Shown: positions 1 to 9,738 of the stretch, in pieces | Layout of the letters: each line of letters starts with the position of its first letter | Numbering within the stretch: the first letter of the stretch is position 1 | Assembly: GCA_964016985.1 (NCBI GenBank) | Contig: OZ024826.1 | Span: 41,919,796 to 41,983,795, forward strand | Direction: 5' to 3' | Source of the DNA: Anodontia alba | Lineage: Eukaryota > Mollusca > Bivalvia > Lucinida > Lucinidae | Length of the DNA stretch: 64,000 nucleotides | Position numbers and translations under genes: made by a program | Notes under the pieces: generated by a model | What the model saw: only the letters and a program-made list of their open reading frames with translations | Database searches by the model: none | What the model was told of the DNA's origin: nothing

Positions 1-895
1 TGAAAGAAATGCTTAAAGCACTTTTTCCCCCTGAATTGAAGCTCAAAACTTTAAAAATGCATTAGCTACATCTGAATAAAACATGCTTCTGTTATAGTGT
101 CACCTGATGCATTTATTCATAAGTATGATATATGGTTGAAATGCTATTGCATACACAATATTACTTTTCAAATAAATATAAGATCTTACATGAAAATATT
201 TTGGAACTTAAAGAAGAGAAGTTCATAAAGTAATTTTCTGTGTATTTGTTTGATGCCAAGCATAAATAATTTGAAGAAAAATATTTTTGCTGACAATAAA
301 TAATCTATTTAGAACATATTTTATTAAGACATGTGGCAAATTTGTACATGCAAGCAGGATAAACAAGCAGTTCAACTGCCCTACCCCTTAAAACTGAGAC
401 ATAAAAATGGCGGCAATTCGCAAAATGAGGTCAGATTTTAAAATATATACAGGTGTCATTCAACAGTGATTCTTGTCATTTTATTTTGTTCTAACAGACA
501 AATGATGCTGCCCGAACAGGGTCCTGGTATTATTGTAAAGCTTGAATTACTATCTTGCAAGAAAAATAGCAGCCTATTACATGCGTCATTTCATATAAGT
601 GTAAACCAAAATGACAGTCACCATGGTGGTCCTATTTCACTTGGAATTTTTTATGAAGGCAGTTGATGCAAATTTATTTTAGTGATATTAAACAATGTTC
701 TAGAAGTCCATGATTGTCTTACACAAAACAAATGTATTGGAAGTTGTCTGTGAAATTAATAACATGTCAAATAATGCTTAAGTGCATCAAAACCCATGAG
801 TCTAGGCTAGTATTCAGTATAGTATGGAGTATGCCTGGGAGGATTTAGGCCAAATTCAGTACATTTTTTCATGTTTTGAGTATTGTAATTGTGTT
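1..895. other. Unassigned AT-rich DNA
   Basis: No repeat family or gene recognised. A pyrimidine-rich TTCTAACAG at about 492-500 resembles a splice acceptor and is followed by about 55 open codons, but the protein resembles nothing I know. Confidence 0.5.
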
Positions 896-1112
896 ATACC
901 TTAGTATTCGAACAGACAGGCCTTGACAAACAAAATGTAGACCCAGATCAACCATAGAACACAGCATCTTAAATCTGACCAGGGTCTACAGTATTTGCCT
1001 CTCATTTGTTTTTTTACACAAACACAGATGGTAAGATGGACCTGAACAAAGTTTTGAAGAAGATGGGTATTAAAGGAGTAAAGGTGTCTAATACTTAGGG
1101 TCATTTGGTAAA
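896..1112 (-). repeat. MITE family G, diverged
   Basis: Reverse-oriented G copy: ACCTTAGTATTCGAACAGACAGG at the left (G right end), a GTAGACCCAGATCA stem with a matching GACCAGGGTCTACA arm, and AGGTGTCTAATACTTAGGG at the right. Confidence 0.75.
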
Positions 1113-1135
1113 TATCATATTTATTCAAATGACAG

Positions 1136-1342
1136 CATAGGTCTAGATAGGAGAGGGTATCAGGTAAGTATTTTTCTTATTTCTCCATGAAAAGATATGT
1201 TGTGGGAAAACATGTTGTGTGTACTCCTTAGAAGCACCTCGCCGAGGTGCTTCTAATGACTACCTGCAACATGTTTTCATGGAGGTTTAAGAAAACTATC
1301 AATACTTTTGAATTGAAAAAAGCATCTTATCAAGAGCTGTGA
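1136..1342 (-). mobile_element. MITE family A
   Basis: Starts CATAGGTCTAGATAGG and ends ATCAAGAGCTGTG. The central hairpin is GAAGCACCTCG/CGAGGTGCTTC, flanked by copies of GTTGTG and of TTTCTCCATG/CATGGAG. Confidence 0.85.
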
Positions 1343-1837
1343 AATGGACCCACAAAAAAAATTTTTAATTTAGCACAAGTGCCTTCTAAAGTGGGCAATA
1401 GATAACGGAAATAAAAGGTTAACTTTTGTAATGCAGTAGGAAACTTCACTATGTCCTTGTTATCAGATACGTTACTTTAAACAGGTTCTCACAAATGCTT
1501 AGACAGGTAAACAAGATAAATCTGTTGCATGATACTGAATGAAGAATAGTATAAATTTGTTTGAACTGAAACTAAAGGTGAAAATTTGTGAACGTCAAGG
1601 ATTCTGGTAAAGGAATTTTTCAGGTAAATGTGAGCAATAATGATTCAGTATAACTTTATTTTCTGAAATAATTGTAACTGGTTATTCTAAGCTAAACATG
1701 TTCAAGTCTGTTCATTGATTTCCTTTTTTTATTATTTTTTTTTTTTTTCTTTATAAAGATTTAAGATCAGCTCCAGTATCTGGTGTTACTTTCAGAGGTA
1801 AAAACTAAGGGAGCTGTTACAATATTTTGCTCTAAAA
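1343..1837. other. Unassigned intronic or intergenic DNA
   Basis: AT-rich with a T-rich run at about 1724-1750. Nothing else recognised. Confidence 0.5.
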
Positions 1838-2009
1838 CTTTACCTCACTCTCAGCTAATTCAGCAGATGACAAATTGACATTGCATGCATTTTTCATATT
1901 CAATAAAACAGGTTTTGACATTTCATGCAAATTGTTGTTTGGGAAAAATAAGAAAAAATATTTCAAACTATTCTCCACTGAATTTTTTCCCGGTTTGCTA
2001 TGCATTAAA
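1838..2009 (+). mobile_element. MITE family E
   Basis: CTTTACCTCACTCTCAGCTA start, GTTTTGACATTTCATGCAAA core arm, GGGAAAAATAAG and a TGCTATGCATTAA end. The second core arm is mostly lost. Confidence 0.75.
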
Positions 2010-2898
2010 GAGACATTACAAATTTAACAAGGAGGACAAATACAAATATAGGGACCTGGGCAAGTCTTAAATTCTAAGCCAGCTTAAGAAACTAAGTATC
2101 TGTTCTGAAGCGTGAAGATTTTCATCATTTTTAAGACTTCCTGTAACCAAGGTTTAAGATTTGAAGGTAACTATTTTTAAATTTAACTGATGATTTGGCA
2201 GAGTAGGTTTGAAAGATGTTATTCCCTGAAGTGGACAGTCTCTTCCATTTTTGAATCTGGACACATTGGTTGTTGCAAAAAGGGATTTTGTCAGTCAAAC
2301 AAAAAAAAAAATAAAAAAAAAAAGGAAGAAAAGAAAACAGAAAAAAAGAAAAGAAAAATGCCTCTGTTGGTCGTCTTTGCATCCATACATCTGTCGTGTC
2401 GCTTTAAACAACTTCTCCTCCAAACTGGTTGGACAGAATTTGAAATGTTCTTTGGGTGATCCTCTACCAAAATTGCTCAAACTGTTCTGCTGAACAAAAT
2501 GGCTGCCAGAGCTTAAAAAAAAAACAAAAAAACAAAAAAACTTTAAATTACATCCAGGCAAATGTCAAGACTACTGTGCAGACTTTCATTTGGTTCTTTT
2601 TAAAGAAGCCTACTTGTACAAGTTATATATGAGTCATCTCTGAGCTGGAACTTGAGTACCCATCTCAATAAGCTCGTTTGTAGTCAAGTGACCCTTTTTC
2701 TACGACACTTTTCTCAAAATTTTCCCGACGAATTTCTTTTGAAATATTCATGCCAGTTGCTCTACATTTCTCCTGTATACTCTCCAAGTTTCATGTCTTT
2801 GAAAACTCCCTAGATCTCATGTAAAAGCCTTGCAGAGGTTGCATCTGCTTGCAGTCACAGGTGTATAAGAGGAACCAGTAATTATTGGAGCTTGCATA
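2010..2898. other. Unassigned DNA with A-rich tracts
   Basis: Contains A-rich runs at about 2300-2360 and 2514-2543. The lysine-rich open frames here are only the A-runs read through. No gene. Confidence 0.5.
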
Positions 2899-3079
2899 TA
2901 ACTCCAGATAATGCTCTTTTTTCAATCCCAAAATTTTGAAATTTTCTTTATTCATGAAAACATATGTTGTAAGTACTCATTAGAAGTGCCTCACTGAGGC
3001 ACTTCTAATGGGTACCCACAACATTTTTTTTTTTAGGTGAAATCAGAAAAAATATTTATCTGGATACCCCTCTTATCAC
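2899..3079 (+). mobile_element. MITE family A
   Basis: ACTCCAGATAATGCTC start; hairpin GAAGTGCCTCA/TGAGGCACTTC; ATTTATCTGGATACCCCTC and CTTATCAC at the right. A T-run replaces part of the right arm. Confidence 0.82.
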
Positions 3080-3084
3080 TAAGG

Positions 3085-3262
3085 TTAACTCTTCTCATGC
3101 TGAATAAATTAAGATCCCAGGCCTGCTTCCAATTTTCAGCCAGTCAGATTACTTAATCCAGGTTGATGATATAAATTCAAATACTGAATGACAAAAATGC
3201 AGATCCAGAGCAGTTGGAAGCCAACTGATCTGGATCTACACTGTTTCAAGGATATATCTGGC
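3085..3262 (+). mobile_element. MITE family C, right-truncated
   Basis: Starts GTTAACTCTTCTCATGCTGA and continues through AATTTTCAGCCAGTCAGATT to CAGATCCAGAGCAGTTGG and its partner arm. It stops shortly after CACTGTTTC and lacks the normal CAGGACAAGGGTTAA end. Confidence 0.8.
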
Positions 3263-3501
3263 AGATAGACACCATGGGCCTTTTGAAGGAAATTCTTGCA
3301 AAAAAAAAATTAGGTATATAACACTATACCTTTACGTAAAACTTCAAGAAGCAGGAGCCTTTTGGAAAAATTATGGGCCTCTTAGCACAGGGCCCCTTCC
3401 AGAAATATCCCTGCTGTTTGCAGAGGCAGAATATATCTGAGTTCAGTACGACAAGCAATTGTATTTTTTTGTATATACACAGTTTAGTGTTTTAGCCACT
3501 T

Positions 3502-3536
3502 GGGGGGTGGGGGGGGGGGGGGGGGGGGGAGGAGGG
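3502..3536. repeat. Poly(G) tract
   Basis: Nearly uninterrupted G run of about 30 bases. Confidence 0.95.
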
Positions 3537-4570
3537 TGGTAATGGGGATAATTGTGGAATGGGTGTTTGAGCCAGTATTTCGAAACCTACCCCATTCAAA
3601 AAACAGACACATTCATATACTAATGGCCTGAGCTGTTGACCACATTCATATACTGCCCTTTGATTTTTTGTACCCATTTATTGCTGGTAGTTAGACAAAT
3701 ATAGCAGAGAACAAGCAGCCTAAAAAAATCTCAGGATGAAAAATATGTGTATGTACCAGGATACATCAGAAAAGTGGGGCCTTTCATATACTAATCCAGA
3801 AAAATGGGGTCAATCATATATTTTTAGCTGAAAAAAGGGGCTAATCATATACTTGGCAGCGCTGGAAAAGGGGGCCTTTCGGTACGCATATCCATACTAT
3901 GCCATATATAGGAATTTAACGCCCCTTCCCTCTGAGGGTTTAGCACTCTTGGGAAGGCTCTGGTTTAGGGAATTTTAGAATTGCCAAAATATTTTTTCAC
4001 AGACAGATAACAATACAACTGTACTGTGACCTTTAAATGTCTTGTTCTTTAATTTAAGGGTAACTCAAAGGTTATATATATTTCAGACTGGTTGTGCATT
4101 ATGATGGCATGTCTGGTAAAGAAAGGCATTGTACATCCAAATATGACAAGTTGTTTCTAGGCATTTACTGGCTACAAAAACTGGTGCTATGTTGAATATG
4201 TCAATTTTTTTTTTTTTTTTTTTTTGCAAGTTACATTTTTCCTACATTTTTTTTAAAGTTACATTTTTTCTGACATTTCTGTTATTAAAGTTACTTTTTG
4301 CCTTTTTTATTACATGGGAGTATCTACAGTATGTAACAGCCAGACATACCAAAAAAAAATAATCAGCCAAGAAATTTGGTTGTTTCAAAACGCTCTAATG
4401 CAAAGACCCAGTTTAGGATTAGATCTTGAGCCAAAAAATCATTGATAATTTGATAATATAAATAATGTACTCATTCAGCAGTTTGTCTTTATTCTATTGT
4501 CATATCATAGTAATTGTAGTAAAATATGCCATGAAATGTTAATGAGTTAAATGACTACCTCTTTAAATAA
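3537..4570. other. Unassigned DNA with recurring TCATATACT motif
   Basis: Between about 3608 and 3857 the motif TCATATACT or a close variant occurs five times, next to GGGGC-type words. This suggests an old dispersed repeat. A T-run lies at 4206-4225. No gene seen. Confidence 0.45.
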
Positions 4571-4767
4571 GGCTTCAGATAAGGTGAATTTTTCAGCCAA
4601 AAGGTATTAGTATTTTCTTATTTCTCCACAAAATTATATCTTGTAGGTTCTCATTAGAAGCGCCAAAAGGCGCTTCTAATGAGAACCTACAAGGTTATGA
4701 CAATATATGTTTTTGTTTAGAAATAAGAAAATAATTTATCTGGCTCCCATCTTATCTGGTGCTGTGA
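4571..4767 (+). mobile_element. MITE family A
   Basis: GGCTTCAGATAAGG start, GCTGTG end. The central hairpin GAAGCGCC/GGCGCTTC is joined by AAAA instead of TCG-CGA. Confidence 0.88.
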
Positions 4768-5019
4768 GCTTCAGCATGTAAAAAAAGCCCTTATCACATG
4801 TGCAGGCAAAAAAAGGGCAAGGTCAGTCTGCATAATCTGATCTGATGAATGGGACAGCACTGATCAGGGTGAGCTGAATGCCCAGGTTGATATGAGACTT
4901 CACATCGTGATTCAAGTACATGTAGTTTGTATTCTAGAAACAGGCCTGAAAGGTTTAAGCCATAGCTCCAGATAAAAGTTGCTTTTTTTTTTTTTTTTGC
5001 TACCATAAAGTATTGATAT

Positions 5020-5203
5020 TACTTCCGCTGATTCAAGAAGGGCAGTTGTCAGTTTCTTGCAAAATTATGTGCACAATACTGGTTAACCGCTTAGAGAACT
5101 AAGCCTTCCCAGTAAAAGTGTGGTTAGGTAAACTGACCGCCCTCGACATGACCCCATACTTAGGGTTGACTGGGCTGTAGAATCCTCAACAAAACACAAA
5201 CAA
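5020..5203 (+). mobile_element. SINE type 1, tRNA head missing
   Basis: Begins CCGCTGATTCAAGAAGGGCA and runs through CTGGTTAACCGCTTAG, GTGTGGTTAGGTAAACTGAC and CTCGACATGACCCC to CAACAAAACACAAAC. This is the same body as the complete copies at 57830 and 58836, in opposite orientation and more diverged. Confidence 0.85.
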
Positions 5204-5605
5204 TCCACATTTCAGTCAGAATTTTGTTTCCATTAATGATTTTGGTAAACTTGTAAGAGACAGATTGGTATGCTAGATAGTAGATACCACCGTATTTAAG
5301 TACTCTATAGACAATAGTCTGTTTTGAATTTATTTTGTGAAGAAGAAAAATCCCAAGGTATTATAGAACAAATCAGACCAAACAAGGCTGTTTTTTTTTG
5401 TTTGTTTGTTTTTCTTGAACTTCTTCATTTCTTGTTTTTGTCTCACTGACTATATAGAAAACTTGGGAAATATGGTTAAGCAATGTGGGAACACTACAAA
5501 AGTGTCTTTCACAAAATGAAGTAGTGACTTTGGACCAGTTTTTTCACAATACAGAAAAATAACAAAAAAAAAAAATTGCAAACTGGAACTAAGAATAAAA
5601 ATATA
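5204..5605. other. Unassigned intronic DNA
   Basis: AT-rich, with a T-run near 5390 and an A-run near 5563. No family recognised. Confidence 0.5.
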
Positions 5606-5745
5606 TTGGGGTAAAGAGAAGAGGGCTTGACATTTTATGTGAATCATCTTATGAATAATCCAAGGAGGTGATTCACATGAAATGTCAAGCCCTATTTTCT
5701 GGAAAAAAATATCCCATATTTGTTATCTGCTGGATTCAGCATGCA
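5606..5745. mobile_element. MITE of F/E type
   Basis: Inverted repeat GGGCTTGACATTTTATGTGA / TCACATGAAATGTCAAGCCC, then TATCTGCTGGATTCAGCATG as in family E ends. Confidence 0.75.
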
Positions 5746-6076
5746 AGGCACGAACGTCAGCCTGACACTCTGGATTTATTTATTTATTTACAAGTCCTTG
5801 TTTCTGGAGGTAAAAGATACAAATTTTAAACAAAAAAACACTAAATTTTCTTTGCAAAACTAAAAAAAAAAAAAAAAGTACCAATAAAAACATTCCAAGT
5901 GGCACACAGGGTTGAAACTTTTTATCACTGCTTATTACATGTGGCTGAATATTGGCTGTAAAAAGCTTTCATAAAAAGATGATTGAGCTCTCAGAGAATT
6001 TGAATAAAGAGGATATGGAATTTGGGCCAAAGTTGTGCCTAAATCTGACAGACATGACAAAATGCATACATCTCCC
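5746..6076. other. Unassigned intronic DNA
   Basis: Short TTTA repeats at about 5776 and an A-run near 5863. Nothing else seen. Confidence 0.5.
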
Positions 6077-6222
6077 ATAAGCTCCAGGTAAAGCAGCTTT
6101 TTCGACCAAAAATATTGACATTTTTCTTATTTCTCCACAAAAACATACATTGTGGGTACTCACAACATGTTTTCTTGGAGAAATAAGAAAAAATATTACA
6201 CTCTTCTTCTGGAGTTTATAAT
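6077..6222 (+). mobile_element. MITE family A lacking its hairpin core
   Basis: Both outer parts are present (AGCTCCAGGTAAAGCAGC; TTTCTTGGAGAAATAAG), but ACATTGTGGGTACTCACAACATG joins the arms directly. The GAAGCG hairpin is deleted. Confidence 0.8.
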
Positions 6223-6464
6223 GGTCCCCATTCAAGACTGGTCCATGGTTCGGGGATGATTTTAGCAAAATAGAAGGGAAGGCAATGATCAGGAATCGAT
6301 ATAATTATCCCACACCTCCCATCAGAGACATCAAAGGGAAAGAAACACAAACACGAAATAACTAGACCCTAATGGAAACATCACTAGCAGAAAGCCTGGA
6401 AAAATAGTGTCAAGTATGCCTGTAATGTCACATAATTTTATGACACCAGATGATATCAGGAGGA

Positions 6465-6610
6465 GTGTTAGCTGATAATTTTAGGATATTTTTTGTTATT
6501 TCTCCATAAAAGCATACATTGTGGGTACTTGTTAGAATCCCCTCAGTGAGGGGATTCTAACAAGTACCACAATGCATGCTTTTTATGGAGAGCTGGAGAA
6601 AATTATCCCG
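6465..6610 (+). mobile_element. MITE family A variant with different hairpin tip
   Basis: The core is CTTGTTAGAATCCCCTCA / TGAGGGGATTCTAACAAG, so the tip differs from GCGCCTCG yet stays perfectly palindromic. Confidence 0.8.
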
Positions 6611-6655
6611 GAATTATCAGAAAATACTCAACAGCTTCTCTTTAACTTGTACTTT

Positions 6656-6866
6656 TAGCCCTTCTCTTGCTGAACACATCATACCCTGTCTTGGCACACA
6701 GTGTAGGTCCAGATCAGTTGGCTTCTGAAGAAGTCAACTGATCTGGATCTGCACTGTTTGTCATTGAATATGTGAATTTCTATCAAAAACCAGGATCAAG
6801 TAATCTGATTGGCTGGAAATTAGAAGTGGGCATGGCATCTTAATTTATTCAGCATGACAAGGGTTA
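6656..6866 (-). mobile_element. MITE family C
   Basis: Starts CCCTTCTCTTGCTGAACAC; hairpin CAGATCAGTTGGCTTC/GAAGTCAACTGATCTG; ends CAGCATGACAAGGGTTAA. Confidence 0.9.
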
Positions 6867-7031
6867 AAACTTACAAATCCTGACAAGGATAGTACTTCAT
6901 TTGCTGTGTCACTGTAGTATCATTTCATGAGTATTCATTATCAGAAGAAATTTGGTCATTTAATCCTGGCCGGATGAAATTCAGGACTATTGTAATAAGA
7001 TTCAACCTTGAAATTCAATGAATGAACATGG

Positions 7032-7219
7032 TTAACCCTGGTCCTGCTGAAATCAGATATACCCTCCCTTTGCAAACAAGAAGCCAACTGATCTGGATTT
7101 GCACTCTTTGCTATTCAGTATGTGAATTTGTATCAACAATCTGGATCAAGTAATTTGATTGGATGACAGTTTGAAGTGGGCGTGGCATCTCAGCATTTAT
7201 TCAGCATGGCAATCGTTAA
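7032..7219 (-). mobile_element. MITE family C, left hairpin arm deleted
   Basis: TTAACCCTGGTCCTGCTGAA start; only one hairpin arm (AAGCCAACTGATCTGG) remains; ends CAGCATGGCAATCGTTAA. Confidence 0.85.
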
Positions 7220-7510
7220 TATTTGTGTGTTCTGTAATTACATGGCGGTTCAATAGATTCCTTTCAAGGGAAGGGAAAAAATTCTGAAATTATTTACCCC
7301 CCTTTTCAGTGGTGGTTACTTTTAAAGGAAAGTCTCAGTTTTCTCCCTCTGGTAAATTTATGTTCAAAAAACTTTGAAAAGAAAATTAAATCTGCAAAGG
7401 TTGCCTTTGGAAGCAAAGGACATATAAGTCAAGAGAACAAAAATCAAAGTCGCGGCTTAATTTAGACTCTTCATGTGACAGCAATGTAGTTTGAAGGGTT
7501 GCATATGCCC
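7220..7510. other. Unassigned intronic DNA
   Basis: No repeat family or coding potential recognised. Confidence 0.45.
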
Positions 7511-7702
7511 CATAGCACAAGTTAGACGCTTTTTTCAATCCAAAAGTATTGATATTTTTCTTATTTCTCCATGAAAACATATGTTGTGGGTACTCATTAG
7601 AAACGCCTCACCGAGGCACTTCTTATGAGTACCCACAACATATGTTTTCGTGGAGAAATAAGAAAAATATTTACCGGATACCCTCCCTTATCTAGACCTA
7701 TG
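7511..7702 (+). mobile_element. MITE family A, complete
   Basis: CATAGCACAAGTTAGACGC to CTTATCTAGACCTATG, with long arms around GAAACGCCTCACCGAGGCAC. Confidence 0.9.
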
Positions 7703-7973
7703 TAGCCCACTATCACCGGCTTAAGCGGAACTGGCTTTTCCAAGATGTCAGTTTGGGCTCTGTAATCCCAAGGAAAATAAAATCTTTGTGTCAGATGAGA
7801 AATCATGAAGAATTTTTTGAGGGAAGTAACCAAATTTGCAAAGGGAGGCAATTCTTTTATGTTCCTTTGTAAATTTTGTTACTTCCGTTTGCATCTATTG
7901 TGAGGATACATAATAAATTCTGGTATCATTATCATTTATTTTGTTAAATTTTAGACCATTTATCATACTAATC

Positions 7974-8207
7974 TGGGTCCAGTTGTTCAAAACATTGTTA
8001 GCTTAACGAGCTCGTTAGTGGTCAAAATGTTGACTGTTCTAGTAAGTATAATATCTAATTCACAGGTATTTGTGCTGAAAAAAATGTGAATGCAAAAGCT
8101 ACTCACATTTTGTCAGCAAAAATATTAGCGTATATGCCATATTTAATAATCAAAGTTTTAACAATACATTAACTAACGACATTGTTAGTTTTGAACAGCT
8201 GGGCCCT
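7974..8207 (-). mobile_element. MITE family D
   Basis: GGGTCCAGTTGTTCAAAAC at the left, TTTTGAACAGCTGGGCCC at the right. TTAACGAGCTCGTTAG and a TGTGAATGCAAAAGCTACTCAC core lie inside. Confidence 0.88.
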
Positions 8208-8485
8208 GGATTCCCTACATATCTGGAGGTTTGTTTGGACAACCAAAGTCTATTTATAGCTGAAATAGATGAAACTGCCAAAGGGATTAGAGCACAAAAC
8301 AAGTGGTTGAAAGCGTAAAATTACAGCACTGTTTTCTGTATTATAGTATATTTGGGTGTAAAAGAATGATTCAGATTATTTAAACTGCAGACAGTGTAAA
8401 CTCTTCACCAAAGATCTTGGCTGGTTTTCAAGGAAAGAGTTTTTAAAATCCTCATTGGTTTCTGGTGTTGATTCCTCATTAACTC

Positions 8486-8672
8486 AGGCTTTATCACAAG
8501 GCAGCAGATGGCATTTTGACTTTTTTTGTTAGTATTTTTTCACAGAAAATATGACTTGGTGTGTCATGCGAATTGTCTGCTAAAATTGCCAAATCTTGTT
8601 TAGTCTGAAAGATTTGAAAAAAAAAAAAAAAAAAGATGGAATGTCATCTGCTACAATTATGCTTGGTACTGA
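8486..8672 (+). mobile_element. MITE family F, diverged
   Basis: GCAGCAGATGGCATTTTGAC, TTTTCACAGAAAATATGACT and GTCATGCGAATTGTCTGC; right part TCATCTGCTACAATTATGCT. A tract of 18 A lies inside. Confidence 0.75.
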
Positions 8673-8787
8673 TTGGCCTTGCAGACACAACTCACATGAA
8701 ATGTCATCTTATTTTCTTTGAATGATAATAATAATAATAATGAAAGAATGTTGTCTGCTACAATTTTGCTAAGCTCTTTTAGGATTA
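8672..8787 (+). mobile_element. MITE family F, right half
   Basis: AACTCACATGAAATGTCATC, TTTTCTTTGAATGATAATAA and TTGTCTGCTACAATTTTGCT followed by AGGATTAACCC. The left half is absent. Confidence 0.7.
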
Positions 8788-8955
8788 ACCCTTAAAGTGC
8801 CATTCACAACTGCAACAGACAACATTTTGATTTTTTCTCATTTTTCAGAAATGTTTCATGTGACTCGTCTGCTGGGCAAAACTTGTTTTCTCTGAAGACT
8901 ATTCACATGAAAAGTCAAGACTTGTTTTCTCTGAAAAATAAAAAAAATGTAAAAG
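8787..8955 (+). mobile_element. MITE family F, right end missing
   Basis: TTAACCCTTAAAGTGCCATT start, core AATGTTTCATGTGACTCGTC and partner arm, ending in an A-rich tract without the usual TTTAAGGGTTAA. It directly abuts the preceding F half. Confidence 0.78.
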
Positions 8956-9071
8956 TTAGAATCTTGTTTGTTCTCCTTCTTATTATTCCATATTCAGCTT
9001 TAAGACCACCCCACTAATATGACCGCATTTAGGCAATACTAAACAGGGTCTTAACAGTGGAATTTTACATA

Positions 9072-9285
9072 TTAACCCTTGTCCTGCTGAATAAATTAAG
9101 ATGCCACGCCCACTTCTAATTTTCAGCCAATCAGATGACTTGATCCGGAATGTTGCTATAAATTCACTTACTTAATGGCAAACAGTGCAGATCCAGATCA
9201 GTTGGCTTCTTCAGAAGCCAACTGATCTGGATCTACACTGTTTGCAAATGCAGGACATATCCGGGTTCAGCAGGACAAGGGTTAA
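9072..9285 (+). mobile_element. MITE family C, complete
   Basis: TTAA-bounded. CCCTTGTCCTGCTGAA left end, TTCAGCAGGACAAGGG right end, hairpin CAGTTGGCTTCTTC/GAAGCCAACTG. Ends 83 bp before the first SLC6 exon. Confidence 0.95.
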
Positions 9286-9368
9286 TGTTTTTAGAAATTA
9301 CCTCTAGTATATGCCTGTTCTAATGATCCTCAGCTATTTGTTTAGCAGTTTGTTCTGTCTCATTTCAG

Positions 9369-9549
9369 GATAACGATAGCATCCGCAGTTCTGATAGCAG
9401 TAACAGTTCAATGAGCAAACCCAAGAAAGAAGATACTGAGAGAGAAGGGTGGAAGGGCACCCTTGACTTTATTCTCACGTGTATTGGGTATGCTGTTGGA
9501 CTCGGCAATATCTGGAGATTTCCGTATTTATGCTATAAAAGTGGAGGAG
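9369..9549 (+). CDS. SLC6 transporter exon: N-terminal tail and TM1
   Basis: Exon of a Na+/Cl- coupled neurotransmitter or amino-acid symporter of the plasma membrane. A pyrimidine tract and TTTCAG end at 9368, and a GTAATG donor starts at 9550. The frame is open from 9369: a Ser-rich stretch ([14 protein letters not shown]), Met at 9411, then [20 protein letters not shown] and the family-defining TM1 [22 protein letters not shown]1 residues of the unwound GLGN segment form the two Na+ sites and the substrate pocket in this family. Gly, not Asp, stands before LGN, so this is an amino-acid or GABA-class member rather than a monoamine carrier. The exon ends in phase 1 within the conserved GGG before TM2. 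Because the reading frame is open upstream of Met 9411 and an acceptor precedes it, the true start may lie in an upstream exon not recognised here. Confidence 0.93.
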
Positions 9550-9595
9550 GTAATGTTCGCATGTTTGCATATTTTTATTTATTTATTTATTTGCA

Positions 9596-9732
9596 AAACT
9601 CCAGATAAGAGGGAGTACGTATACTAGAAATATGTTTCTTATTTCTCCCTGAAATATATGTTACCTTAGTGAGATGCTGCTTATGAGTACCCATAACATA
9701 TGTTTTCATGGAGAAATTAGAAAACTACTACT
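9596..9732 (+). mobile_element. MITE family A, hairpin shortened
   Basis: ACTCCAGATAAGAGGGAGTA at the left, ACATATGTTTTCATGGAGAA at the right. Most of the left hairpin arm is missing. Confidence 0.75.
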
Positions 9733-9738
9733 TGTAAT

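Noticed and set aside
466..666. 66-codon open frame after an acceptor-like TTCTAACAG
   Set aside because: No recognisable product, no donor or partner exon; likely chance in AT-rich DNA.
1020..1105. Short frame with ACAG acceptor and GTAAGA near 1030
   Set aside because: Lies within a reversed G element and encodes nothing recognisable.
2131..2561. Overlapping lysine-rich and phenylalanine-rich open frames
   Set aside because: A/T homopolymer artefacts.
3492..3677. Proline-rich minus-strand open frame
   Set aside because: Produced by the poly(G) tract.
7386..7851. Open frames with ISPRKHMLWVLIRSAS-like peptides, recurring near 12500, 44700 and elsewhere
   Set aside because: They are the hairpin arms of family A and B elements read in different frames, not genes.
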